NCBI GenBank assembly: GCA_022732885.1
Contig: JAIJTS010000007.1
Location: 1 to 64,000 of the forward strand
Length of the DNA stretch: 64,000 nt
DNA from: Atopobium sp.
GTDB lineage: Bacteria; Actinomycetota; Coriobacteriia; Coriobacteriales; Atopobiaceae
Direction of reading: 5' to 3'
In this document: positions 1 through 8,109 of the stretch, in pieces
Layout: each line of letters begins with the position of its first letter
Position numbering within the stretch: position 1 is the stretch's first letter
Translations under genes and position numbers: made by a program
The notes under the pieces: model-generated
Seen by the model: the letters and a program-made list of their open reading frames with translations, nothing else
Database searches by the model: none
Told to the model about the DNA's origin: nothing

Positions 1-1537
1 TAGGAAGTGCAAGATAGACGCAGTGCTTGGATGGATTGTAGAGTTCAACGGCCATACGCCATCCGTGCTTGGCTGCTCGCAGGGCATTCTGCACCAGAGG
101 TGAATTGTCATCAAATCCGCGCTCAGGATTAAACAGGAGAGGTGTGGCAACTGGAACGGGAAGCGAGAAGTCGGCGTCAGTATGCATAAGCTGCTGCTCG
201 TTCTTTCTGTAAACGTACGCCGCAGAAAGACAAGCTTGTGCAACCTGCAACGAAGGTGAGTCACTGAGATGCGTGGTGCAAAGTGCATTCCAGTCGGAGA
301 CAGGGGCTTCGTTCATGACTACATCAACGGGATTGACTGGCAGCTGCTTGACTGCAGCAGGAAGTTTTTCCCATGAAGCAATGGAGGACTTTGGTAGGCC
401 ACGAAGAATGTCAACCGCCTGATCATGTAGTTCGTCTGTAGAAATACTGAGCTCCAAGAGCGTCCATGGGCGTAAAGCTCCGCGCTTAGACTTGCGAATG
501 GTAGCGGTAATTACTTCGTCTGTCTGTGGTTTCTTGTAACGCGTGTTAAACGTAAACGTGTTGCCTCTAGAAATGAGTGCATGAGAAGACTTAGCAAGTT
601 TAAAGTCTTCTTCCAGCTGCTTGAGGACGTTGGCATCAACAGGAGCCATCTGATACAAAATGCCGAGAAGCTCGTTGTTGACGTGAACGTCATCCTCAAA
701 ATTGACAGGGTATGTTGGGGTAGAAGCAGAAGTTTCTTGCTGATTGGTTACTTGTGTAGAAGTTTGTGGCTCAAAAACGGTAGAGGCAGAAGCTGAACTT
801 GTTGTGTTTAGTGTCTGCTGTAATACTGAAGGAGCAGCCTCAAGCGTTTTCTCTTCATTAGAGCCGTCATAGGGGTTATAGGTGACGGTAAGTGAGATAG
901 TAGGCTCGGGCACCACAGGTTCAGCTGCTTTAGGCTCTGAAGCTGGCACTTCGGTTTCAGTAGACTCAGATGCTGTGTCATCAGCAGTCTTTTGCTGGGA
1001 CTCTTCTTCGTCTGCCTCTATAGCTGTTGGTGCTCTGAAAGGTTCTGCCACCTCAGCCGTCTCAGTCGCGGGTTTCTCTTCGGCTGACAGTTCCTCTAAG
1101 TCATCTGCAACAAGCAGCTCTTCTGGCTCATCTGACTTCTCCTGGACAGGAAGCTTTTCCGCTTCAGGTTCAGCCGCAGCTACCAGGTGCTTTGGCTTGA
1201 GAGCGCGGATGGATTTTGCTCCACGACGACGCTTCCAAGGTTTACCGTTGTTTTGCGTCTCGACGTTTTTCTCGCCAGCAGCAAGAGCAACTTCAAAGGT
1301 ATCAAAGGTCAAAAGCGTTGCGTAGACGTAACCCTTTTTGAACGCCGTGATTTTAATGAAATCGGGGCACGCCTCCATGAGCGCGCGAATGTTGTCAAAG
1401 CCAAAATCCTGCGGTGCAAGGTCATCTTCAATGAGAACATCCTCAACGGTAGAAAGGGGAGTCTGCTTAGAGATGCCAATGGTGGCTTTGAGTAGTTTAT
1501 ACAGGTAGAGAGCGTGTTCTTGTTTTATAACAGCCAT
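1..1537 (-). CDS. Uncharacterised acidic protein, 3' part beyond left edge
   Basis: An open minus-strand frame starts at ATG 1537, after AGGAG, and runs without a stop off position 1, giving at least 512 codons. I do not recognise the whole protein. The first ~90 residues form a compact globular segment containing DFGFDNIRALMEACPDF and a GYVYATL strand, a spacing that recalls LOTUS/OST-HTH winged-helix domains (inference). Residues ~115-280 are a low-complexity linker rich in Glu, Ala, Pro, Ser and Thr, with many EE, SE and PE runs. A second globular part follows from ~residue 285 to the edge. No signal peptide or membrane segment is seen, so a cytoplasmic protein is likely. Real coding is supported by the sustained frame, the RBS and sensible composition. 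Function unknown. Confidence 0.8.
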   Translation of the reverse strand, partial: MAVIKQEHALYLYKLLKATIGISKQTPLSTVEDVLIEDDLAPQDFGFDNIRALMEACPDFIKITAFKKGYVYATLLTFDTFEVALAAGEKNVETQNNGKPWKRRRGAKSIRALKPKHLVAAAEPEAEKLPVQEKSDEPEELLVADDLEELSAEEKPATETAEVAEPFRAPTAIEADEEESQQKTADDTASESTETEVPASEPKAAEPVVPEPTISLTVTYNPYDGSNEEKTLEAAPSVLQQTLNTTSSASASTVFEPQTSTQVTNQQETSASTPTYPVNFEDDVHVNNELLGILYQMAPVDANVLKQLEEDFKLAKSSHALISRGNTFTFNTRYKKPQTDEVITATIRKSKRGALRPWTLLELSISTDELHDQAVDILRGLPKSSIASWEKLPAAVKQLPVNPVDVVMNEAPVSDWNALCTTHLSDSPSLQVAQACLSAAYVYRKNEQQLMHTDADFSLPVPVATPLLFNPERGFDDNSPLVQNALRAAKHGWRMAVELYNPSKHCVYLALP

Positions 1538-1681
1538 GATGCTCCTGAGATAGTAGTTAGTGGACTACATACTACTCGATTTTGAACAGACAAAGATACT
1601 GATTACGCACAGAAAGTCGCAATATGTAACGTAAAGAGACAGTTGGACTGATAGAATAAAGCTAGATTGAAGGGAGTCCAC

Positions 1682-3085
1682 ATGATTGGTCGTTTTATTA
1701 AGAGAGCTGCAGTTAGAGCTGCAGGTTTAGCAATCACCCAGTATGCCGCAAAGGCAGCACTTCAATCCGAGGCTGGAAGAAAGTTGCTTGCTACAACGGC
1801 TTCTAAGGCTGCCAACTTAGCCGGCAATATTGCTAAAGAGCAGATTACGGCTGGTTTTAACGCACATGTAAGACCAGCACTTCCAAGCGCTGATTCAATC
1901 CAAGCTTCAGTTGCGCGTGCTCAATCCGCGCTTCGTTCAGCTCAAACTTCGGTTTTGGCTGCTCAGGCTCAGCTTCAGTCCAATCTAGAGAATCGTTTTT
2001 CTCGCCCAAAGAATAAGCTTTCAAAGCAGCTTGCAAGCACCGCAGAGTCGCTTGAAGAGATGGGGGAGACTTTGTCTGAGCATCAGGATGCTGCTGTGGA
2101 TATTGCAGTTGCAGACGCTGTTGAGGGAATTGCTGCTCAAAATGGACAAGATTCAGACGCTTTGTTAGCTGCTACCAAGAAGCGTAAGACGTTCAGAAAT
2201 GTGGCAATTGCCGGTGGCGTTGTAGCTGGTGCTGCTCTTGGTTTGGCTGCATACGGCGCTTATTCTATTGCTCCTCGCAAGCAAAATGATCGCCTGCTCC
2301 TGGAGCGCTGGCACGAGATTGCACGTCATCGTTATGCTCATCGTGGTCTCTACAACAACGAGGCTGGCATTCCAGAAAACTCTCTGCTTGCTTTCCGTGC
2401 AGCTTGCGAGAAGGGCTTTGGCTCCGAGGTTGATGTTCACCTGACTGCAGATAATAAGCTGGTAGTTGTTCATGATTCAGCACTTGATCGTCTCTGTGGC
2501 GTACAAAAGATCGTTGAGGAGTCCACACTGGAGGAGCTCCGTGGTCTTAGACTTCTTGCTACAGATGAACAGATTCCAACATTTGAGGAAGTGCTTGAGG
2601 TTTATGCATGGAGCGGCTCCGGTGAGCTACCTGCGCCTTTGATTATTGAAGCTAAGACGCGTAACAATAATGCTGAGCAGCTTACAGAAAAGATCATGCA
2701 AGCACTTGATCTTTGTCCGGTACGCGCTTGCATCGAGAGCTTTGACCCTCGCGTTTTACAGTGGCTGCGTCAGAACCGTCCTGAGATGCTTCGCGGCCAG
2801 CTCTCGGAGAATTTCTTGGTTGATCGTCAGACCAAGCACATGAATATTGCTACACGTGCTGGTGCTACCGCTCTCTTTGGTAACTCGGTTGGTCGACCTG
2901 ATTTCATTTCTTACAAGTTTGAAGATCGTAAGAACCCCTTTGTTAAGCTGGCTTGCAATACCATGGGCGCACACCTGATTACCTGGACCGTTAGGAACGA
3001 AGAGGATATGATTGCCTCTGAGCTTGAGAGCGCTCCTGTTATCTTTGAGGGATTTATTCCAACTCCTGCTTCACTGATTAACTAG
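1682..3085 (+). CDS. Membrane-anchored glycerophosphodiester phosphodiesterase family protein
   Basis: This 467-residue protein has a C-terminal GDPD domain (about 217-467). The core motifs are AHRG at 219-222, PENS, the acidic SEVDVHLTAD strand and VVVHD, which carry the catalytic His, Arg and acidic metal ligands of the family. Such enzymes hydrolyse glycerophosphodiesters to glycerol 3-phosphate and an alcohol. The N-terminal 170 residues are Ala/Gln-rich and helical. One hydrophobic helix at about 174-196 probably anchors the enzyme. I chose ATG 1682, which follows AAGGGAG, over the TTG 15 bases upstream. It stands alone, with a strong terminator after it. The substrate could be phospholipid-derived or a teichoic-acid polymer; the sequence does not say which. 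Confidence 0.88.
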   Translation: MIGRFIKRAAVRAAGLAITQYAAKAALQSEAGRKLLATTASKAANLAGNIAKEQITAGFNAHVRPALPSADSIQASVARAQSALRSAQTSVLAAQAQLQSNLENRFSRPKNKLSKQLASTAESLEEMGETLSEHQDAAVDIAVADAVEGIAAQNGQDSDALLAATKKRKTFRNVAIAGGVVAGAALGLAAYGAYSIAPRKQNDRLLLERWHEIARHRYAHRGLYNNEAGIPENSLLAFRAACEKGFGSEVDVHLTADNKLVVVHDSALDRLCGVQKIVEESTLEELRGLRLLATDEQIPTFEEVLEVYAWSGSGELPAPLIIEAKTRNNNAEQLTEKIMQALDLCPVRACIESFDPRVLQWLRQNRPEMLRGQLSENFLVDRQTKHMNIATRAGATALFGNSVGRPDFISYKFEDRKNPFVKLACNTMGAHLITWTVRNEEDMIASELESAPVIFEGFIPTPASLIN

Positions 3086-3095
3086 TTTTCTCATA

Positions 3096-3103
3096 GGCGA
3101 GAA
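3096..3103 (+). repeat. GGCGAGAA word, intergenic copy
   Basis: This is one of the 30 exact copies of the over-represented octamer counted by eye in the window. It lies just after the GDPD stop and forms a short inverted repeat with the preceding TTCTC. A second copy, in the opposite orientation, sits 56 bases downstream in the terminator loop (3160-3167). Confidence 0.7.
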
Positions 3104-3147
3104 GAACGCCTAACTAAAGCTTTGACTAAAACTATATGGTTATCTGG

Positions 3148-3180
3148 AACTCCACGGGTTTCTCGCCCGTGGAGTTTTTA
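3148..3180 (+). terminator. Rho-independent terminator after the GDPD gene
   Basis: An 11-bp perfect stem (3148-3158 with 3166-3176, AACTCCACGGG) and a 7-nt loop are followed by a T-rich tail. The loop and the start of the 3' arm contain TTCTCGCC, the complement of the window's over-represented word. This is the arrangement seen for uptake sequences in Neisseria and Haemophilus terminators. Confidence 0.85.
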
Positions 3181-3211
3181 CATGAAAAAGTTGCTAAATA
3201 ATATTGTATGA

Positions 3212-3227
3212 ATATATGTACATATAT
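3212..3227. promoter_or_regulatory. 16-bp perfect palindrome over a candidate promoter of the metal ATPase gene
   Basis: ATATATGTACATATAT reads the same on both strands. It covers a possible -10 (TATATG, 3213-3218) lying 16 bp downstream of TTGCTA (3191-3196), and is about 45 bp upstream of the P-type ATPase start. Metal-sensing ArsR/SmtB repressors often bind AT-rich inverted repeats at this position. No such regulator gene lies next to it, so the binding protein is unknown. Confidence 0.45.
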
Positions 3228-3273
3228 CAATTTATGGAGTAGACTAGGCGTAACAACAACCCAAGGAGGAGCT

Positions 3274-5169
3274 ATGAGCTCAAAGACAAAGGTTAAGATT
3301 GCCCGCATTGTCTGTTCTGCAGTGTTGCTGATTGTGGCCTATGTGGTTGAACACGCATTTGACCTGCAGCTCTGGCAGGCACTTTTGCTCTATCTGCTGC
3401 CTTATGCTGTCGCAGGATACGATGTTGTCTTAGAGGCATGGGAGAGTATCACTGAGGGCGAGTGCTTTAACGAAGACCTGCTCATGACCATTGCTACCGT
3501 TGGTGCTTTGCTTATTGGTTTTGTTCCTAACGGCTCTCCTATGTTTGATGAAGCTGTCTTTGTCATGCAATTCTTCCAGGTAGGAGAGGTATTTGAGCAC
3601 CTTGCTTCTGATAACAGCAAGAAATCTATTGCTAAGCTCATGGATATCCGTCCTGATAGCGCAACGGTTGAGCGCAACGGACAGCTGCTTACTATTTCTC
3701 CAGAAGAGGTACAGCTGGGAGAGATTATCGTGGTAAAGCCTGGCGATCGTGTTCCTGTTGACGCAGAGATTGTTGAGGGTTCTACCAGCCTTGATACCGT
3801 AGCTCTTACCGGTGAGAGCGTTCCTCGCGACGCAACGGTAGGAGATGCCATTATCTCGGGCTGCGTAAATCTTTCTGGTGTTGTGCGTGCTCGTGTTACA
3901 CATCTCTTTGAAGATTCCACAGCTACTCGTATTATTAAGCTGGTAGAGAGCTCAAACCAGAACAAGTCTAAGAGTGAGAGTTTTATTCGCCGTTTTTCTC
4001 GCGTCTATACCCCAGCTGTTGTTTATGGTGCTATTGCGCTGGCGTTTTTGCCACCGCTGCTCTCGGGAGACTTTGTAGGTAACGCATCTACTTGGATTGT
4101 GCGAGCATTGACCTTCCTCATTGCGTCGTGTCCTTGCGCGCTGGTGGTTTCTGTACCGCTGACTTTCTTTGGCGGCATTGGTGCTGCTTCAAAGGAAGGT
4201 ATTCTGATTAAGGGATCTACATACATCGATATGCTCTCTACCCTTGATACCGTTGCATTTGATAAGACTGGCACACTTACCGAGGGTGTCTTTGAGGTTT
4301 TGGCTGTTCATCCTCAGGCCATTGGCGAGAAGGACCTTCTGCACCTAGCCTCTCACGTTGAGATGCACTCGACGCATCCAATTGCTGCAGCTCTGCGTGC
4401 TGCTTACCCAAGTAAAGATGATGGCTGCAATATTGCGGATATCAAAGAAATTGCTGGCCAGGGTATTTGCGCTAACGTAAACGGAAAAAGCGTTGCTGTG
4501 GGCAACTGCGCACTCATGGAGCGTGTGGGTGCCTCTTGGAAAGCATGTGAGAATCATGGAACCATCATTCACGTAGCTGTTGATGGAACCTATATGGGCC
4601 ACATTGTTATTTCTGACCGTGAAAGATCAGACGCGCCAGCGGCAATCGCTTCTCTCAAGAACGTTGGTGTTTCCAAGGTTGTTATGCTCACGGGCGATAA
4701 ACGCGACGTTGCAGAAGACATTGCTGCTAAGATGGGCATTACTGAGGTTTGCTCTGAGCTGCTCCCACAGGATAAGGTGTCTGCTGTTGAAGGTCTTCTC
4801 GCTCAAAAGGCAGCTGGTAAGTCCCTTGCTTTTGTTGGTGACGGCATCAACGATGCTCCTGTTCTTGCTCGTGCAGACGTAGGCGTAGCTATGGGTGTTT
4901 TAGGATCTGATGCTGCTATTGAAGCTGCTGACGTAGTTCTTATGGATGACAAACTCTCCAAGCTTTCAAAGGCCGTAAAGATTGCTCGTCGTACTCTTGG
5001 TATTGCTAAGCAAAATATTGTGTTTGCTATTGGCATCAAGGTTGCAATTTTGATTCTTGCGGCCTTTGGTCTGGCTCCTATGTGGTTGGCCGTTTTTGGA
5101 GATACGGGCGTCATGGTACTTGCTGTTCTTAATTCCACCAGGGCTCTTAAGATTCAATCAATCAAGTAG
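3274..5169 (+). CDS. P1B-type heavy-metal-transporting ATPase
   Basis: This 631-residue integral membrane pump couples ATP hydrolysis to metal efflux. Motifs in order are TGES (~179) in the actuator domain, SCPC (~285) in the transmembrane metal site, DKTGT (~330, phosphorylated Asp), HP in the nucleotide domain, and GDGIND (~522). The CPC motif and overall likeness place it with CadA/ZntA (Zn, Cd, Pb, possibly Co) rather than with alkali-ion pumps. It begins with membrane helices and has no N-terminal HMA metal-binding domain, so it is short for the family. ATG 3274 follows AAGGAGGA. The upstream palindrome at 3212-3227 suggests repressor control. The exact metal cannot be read from sequence. 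Confidence 0.93.
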   Translation: MSSKTKVKIARIVCSAVLLIVAYVVEHAFDLQLWQALLLYLLPYAVAGYDVVLEAWESITEGECFNEDLLMTIATVGALLIGFVPNGSPMFDEAVFVMQFFQVGEVFEHLASDNSKKSIAKLMDIRPDSATVERNGQLLTISPEEVQLGEIIVVKPGDRVPVDAEIVEGSTSLDTVALTGESVPRDATVGDAIISGCVNLSGVVRARVTHLFEDSTATRIIKLVESSNQNKSKSESFIRRFSRVYTPAVVYGAIALAFLPPLLSGDFVGNASTWIVRALTFLIASCPCALVVSVPLTFFGGIGAASKEGILIKGSTYIDMLSTLDTVAFDKTGTLTEGVFEVLAVHPQAIGEKDLLHLASHVEMHSTHPIAAALRAAYPSKDDGCNIADIKEIAGQGICANVNGKSVAVGNCALMERVGASWKACENHGTIIHVAVDGTYMGHIVISDRERSDAPAAIASLKNVGVSKVVMLTGDKRDVAEDIAAKMGITEVCSELLPQDKVSAVEGLLAQKAAGKSLAFVGDGINDAPVLARADVGVAMGVLGSDAAIEAADVVLMDDKLSKLSKAVKIARRTLGIAKQNIVFAIGIKVAILILAAFGLAPMWLAVFGDTGVMVLAVLNSTRALKIQSIK

Positions 5170-5198
5170 AGGGGCTAGATTCGTTTATCAACGTGAAA

Positions 5199-5222
5199 GG
5201 AGCGCTTACAGAAAAGCGCTCC
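5199..5222. terminator. Hairpin between convergent genes, possible bidirectional terminator
   Basis: A 9-bp perfect stem (GGAGCGCTT, 5199-5207, with 5214-5222) and a 6-nt loop lie between the convergent ATPase and TrmB-like genes. Neither side has a strong T-run, so termination is plausible but weakly supported. Confidence 0.45.
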
Positions 5223-5239
5223 AACAACTTCCTTACAGA

Positions 5240-6067
5240 TTACTGAGCCTTCTTACGAAGCTTACGAGCACGGTTTGCTAGATTGCGGACCGTGCTTTCC
5301 ATTCCGTGAGGAACATAGGTCAGCGACTCTAAATCTTCTGGCAGATAGTCAACAAGACTGACAGGCTTTGTAGGTGTGAAATTTGCTGGCACAGAACCTG
5401 GAGCAATGAGGTATGCATGTACTTTAGCGCCTTGAGCACCAAGTTTTTGTTCATACTCACTGGGAACGTCATTAGGAAAATCAGCCTGAGCATCACGTGT
5501 TTTCCAAATAAAGTTGTAACCAGCAACTTCAACTTGCTCAAGAGAAAAGTCAAAAAGTGGCTGACTATCTGTTTTAAGACGAACAACGCCATCTTGGGTT
5601 AAAACGTTTCTATATTGCATAAGTCGCTCAGCATCAGTGAGACGCAATTTTGCTTGTCTAATTCGAGGAAATGGAGCAGGAAAGTTGAGGTAAATTACAG
5701 AGACCTCTTCTGGCGAGAAGTACTCATCAATCTTCATACCAGTACCAGGAACTACGATGGCATTAGGTATTCCTGCTTCATAGATTGTTTTTGCAGCGTA
5801 TGAAATACAGATAGGTTCTGTATCAATGGCTACAAAGAGTACGTGAGGATTTGCCTTAGCTTGAGTTGCAGTAAAAGATCCTTTACCACAGCCAAGGTCC
5901 ACACGAACCTCAGAAAAGGGGGTATACCCTTGAGTAGTAATTGGTGCACACGCAGAAGCCCACATGCCTCTTAAGGTCTCTGGATGAGGCTCAATAACGC
6001 TGGAATAAGCTGCTAGACGATCTTCCAGAACAAAGTTTTTAGGCAACCGTGCATGTAGTGCGCGCAA
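5240..6067 (-). CDS. TrmB-like SAM-dependent methyltransferase, divergent
   Basis: This 275-residue Rossmann methyltransferase has a SAM motif (VDLGCGKGSF) and an overall TrmB layout. TrmB makes 7-methylguanosine at tRNA position 46. The segment NFPAPFPRIRQAK aligns with the usual N-F-x-D-P-W-P-K-x-R-H-x-K of TrmB but lacks the Asp, Trp and His. The later KTDSQPLFDFSLE matches the KTDN...F.YS region. It could be a divergent TrmB or a paralogue with another substrate. TTG 6067 is chosen as start because GAGGAG lies five bases upstream and no in-frame ATG is near. It is followed by little more than a hairpin and probably shares a transcript with yfbR upstream (37-base gap). Confidence 0.75.
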   Translation of the reverse strand: MRALHARLPKNFVLEDRLAAYSSVIEPHPETLRGMWASACAPITTQGYTPFSEVRVDLGCGKGSFTATQAKANPHVLFVAIDTEPICISYAAKTIYEAGIPNAIVVPGTGMKIDEYFSPEEVSVIYLNFPAPFPRIRQAKLRLTDAERLMQYRNVLTQDGVVRLKTDSQPLFDFSLEQVEVAGYNFIWKTRDAQADFPNDVPSEYEQKLGAQGAKVHAYLIAPGSVPANFTPTKPVSLVDYLPEDLESLTYVPHGMESTVRNLANRARKLRKKAQ

Positions 6068-6104
6068 AACAACTCCTCAAGTAGCAGGCTTGATCAGCAT
6101 TTAT

Positions 6105-6722
6105 TTACAAAAGCTGATCAAGTGTTTCTCCGTATGAAGGTAGGAATTCTGTCATAAAATCGCGCACTTCTGGAAGAGAATCTGCTAAATCTTCAACAAC
6201 TCCACGAGTTGAGGCCTCAGCAGTAATAAATTCTGAGTTTCCAGACTGGGCTTCTTCTAGGCATTTAATGAGTGCTGCAATTTTATCTGCAGCCTTAACA
6301 AGCCTTCTGAGGTATGTTTCTTCCTCAGAGCTTTCAGCGCTGTGAGTAAGTACTTGTGCGTAGGCATTTTGCAGATCTTCTGGCAGCGTGGAGAGAATGG
6401 TTTTCTCGGCGCGTGCTTCTACCTGATGATAGGCATCTCTAATTTCTGAATTGGCGTATTTTACCGGAGTGGGCATATCTCCTGTAATAATTTCTGAAGC
6501 ATCGTGGTAAATCCCAATAAGGGCTGCTTTATCTGCATCAAGATTTCTGTGGTAGCGCACATTTGCAATAGTTGCCAAACAGTGAGAAATAATGGCCACG
6601 TCAAGGGCATGTTCAGCTAGACTTTCTGAACGAGAATTGCGCATAAGCGCCCAGCGCTCAATATAGCGCATGCGAGAAATAAGAGCAAAAAAACTAGACT
6701 GCGAAGATGAATTCTGAGACAT
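6105..6722 (-). CDS. yfbR: 5'-deoxynucleotidase YfbR (HD domain)
   Basis: This 205-residue HD-superfamily phosphohydrolase dephosphorylates deoxyribonucleoside 5'-monophosphates. It tracks E. coli YfbR over its length: a FFA.ISRMRYIERW start, MRNSRSESLAEH (first metal His), the YHDASEIITGDMPTPVKY block with the HD pair, then a helical C-terminal half with KAADKIAALIKCLEE. Metal ligands His, HD and a later Asp are present. ATG 6722 follows GGAGGGG closely. It lies divergent from the CobW gene across 161 bp and upstream of the TrmB-like gene, with which it may be co-transcribed. The role is nucleotide-pool salvage in the cytoplasm. Confidence 0.92.
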   Translation of the reverse strand: MSQNSSSQSSFFALISRMRYIERWALMRNSRSESLAEHALDVAIISHCLATIANVRYHRNLDADKAALIGIYHDASEIITGDMPTPVKYANSEIRDAYHQVEARAEKTILSTLPEDLQNAYAQVLTHSAESSEEETYLRRLVKAADKIAALIKCLEEAQSGNSEFITAEASTRGVVEDLADSLPEVRDFMTEFLPSYGETLDQLL

Positions 6723-6883
6723 TGCCCCTCCTTAACTTGTTTTCTAAACCTTACCACTGATACCGGACAAAAACTGTTTTGACTCAGCTATCTTTGTTGC
6801 CATTCTTATGTAATTGTTAAGACTTATTTTTACCAGCAAGAAGTTTATTCTTTTATAGAGGTTTGATTTGATAGGAGTTCACT

Positions 6884-8029
6884 ATGTCTGAACCAAAGCA
6901 GGTGAAAATTGTTCTACTTACTGGCTACTTAGGTGCAGGTAAGACCACTATCGTGAACCATATTCTGTCTAACACTAAAGGTATTCGTGCGGCAGTTATC
7001 GTAAATGACATTGGTGAGATTAACGTTGATGCTGACCTCATTAAAGATGGAGGATATGCTAAAGAAGATGACGTTATCCCTCTAACTAATGGTTGTCTTT
7101 GCTGCACGCTTTCAAATGACTTGATGCTTCAGCTGGGTAATTTAGTAAATGCTGAGGTATTTGACTACATCATTATTGAGGCATCAGGCATTTGTGAACC
7201 GATTCCTATTACCTATAGTATTTCTGCATTCTGCGAACAAAGCCAGCATACAACGAGTCTTTCTCGCCCTCACCTTGATAACATTGTCGCGGTTGTTGAT
7301 TGTGCTCGTATGTTTGAGGAATTTCATAACGGCACTGATCTTCTTGATCCCAATATCAAAGGGAACGATATTAAAAGTCTGCTTATTCAGCAAATTGAGT
7401 TCTGCTCAACACTGGTGCTCAATAAGACAGATTTGGTTACTTCAGAGCAGCTTCAAGAGCTCAAGGCACTTGTTCGCAGCCTTCAGAAAGACGCTGTCAT
7501 TGTTGAGGCAGTTAACGGCTCTATTCCAATGGCTGAACTTATTGACACGGATCGTTTTGACTTTGATAAGGCATACGCCTCTGCTGCGTGGATGGATGCC
7601 ATGAATCATCCTGAAGAGCATGAAGATCCAGAGGTTTTGGAGTACGAAATCACTACCTTTGTGTATCGTCGCCGTCAGCCATTTGACCTGGATAAACTTA
7701 ATCAATTTGTAGCTAGCTGGCCAAAGAACATTATCCGCGTCAAAGGTACTATCTGGATCTCACAAGACCCCGAGATGAGCTATGTATTTGAGCAAGCTGG
7801 TAAGCAGGTTCAGTTTTACGAGAACGGCATGTTTTATGCCTCTCTACCAGAGGAGGAGCGAGAAACCCTTCTTGACGAGAAACCCGAGCTACGCGCAGAA
7901 TGGGATGATGAACTGGGCGATCGTCAAACAAAACTGTGCTTCATTGGTCATCATATGAACCATGAAGAAATTGAAGCCGGTCTGGATGCATGCCTTACTG
8001 AGTATGTTCCTGACGAGTTTGACTACTAG
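6884..8029 (+). CDS. CobW/P47K-family GTPase (COG0523), putative zinc metallochaperone
   Basis: This 381-residue G3E GTPase has a Walker A motif G-Y-L-G-A-G-K-T-T (14-22), IGEINVDA, the metal-binding CxCC in GCLCC (70-74), and NKTD for guanine recognition. A CobW C-terminal domain follows the acidic/His hinge HPEEHEDPE. Family members deliver zinc (ZNG1/YeiR type) or serve cobalamin (CobW) or nitrile hydratase assembly. With no cobalamin genes nearby, a zinc role is more likely (inference). ATG 6884 follows AGGAG. The leader contains AAGAA-TTCTT as a small inverted repeat near a TTTATA -10-like box. I saw no clear Zur box. A strong terminator follows. Confidence 0.88.
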   Translation: MSEPKQVKIVLLTGYLGAGKTTIVNHILSNTKGIRAAVIVNDIGEINVDADLIKDGGYAKEDDVIPLTNGCLCCTLSNDLMLQLGNLVNAEVFDYIIIEASGICEPIPITYSISAFCEQSQHTTSLSRPHLDNIVAVVDCARMFEEFHNGTDLLDPNIKGNDIKSLLIQQIEFCSTLVLNKTDLVTSEQLQELKALVRSLQKDAVIVEAVNGSIPMAELIDTDRFDFDKAYASAAWMDAMNHPEEHEDPEVLEYEITTFVYRRRQPFDLDKLNQFVASWPKNIIRVKGTIWISQDPEMSYVFEQAGKQVQFYENGMFYASLPEEERETLLDEKPELRAEWDDELGDRQTKLCFIGHHMNHEEIEAGLDACLTEYVPDEFDY

Positions 8030-8064
8030 CGTTTTCAGTGCCAAGAGCTCCGGCGCTTGAGACG

Positions 8065-8094
8065 AGGGACCCAGTTTATTCGGGTCCCTTTTTA
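8065..8094 (+). terminator. Rho-independent terminator after the CobW gene
   Basis: An 8-bp stem (AGGGACCC with GGGTCCCT), a 9-nt loop and a run of five T. It ends 15 bases before the sirtuin start, so it separates the two same-strand genes. Read-through would be needed for co-expression from upstream. Confidence 0.88.
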
Positions 8095-8109
8095 GGTTAG
8101 AGGTGCCTA

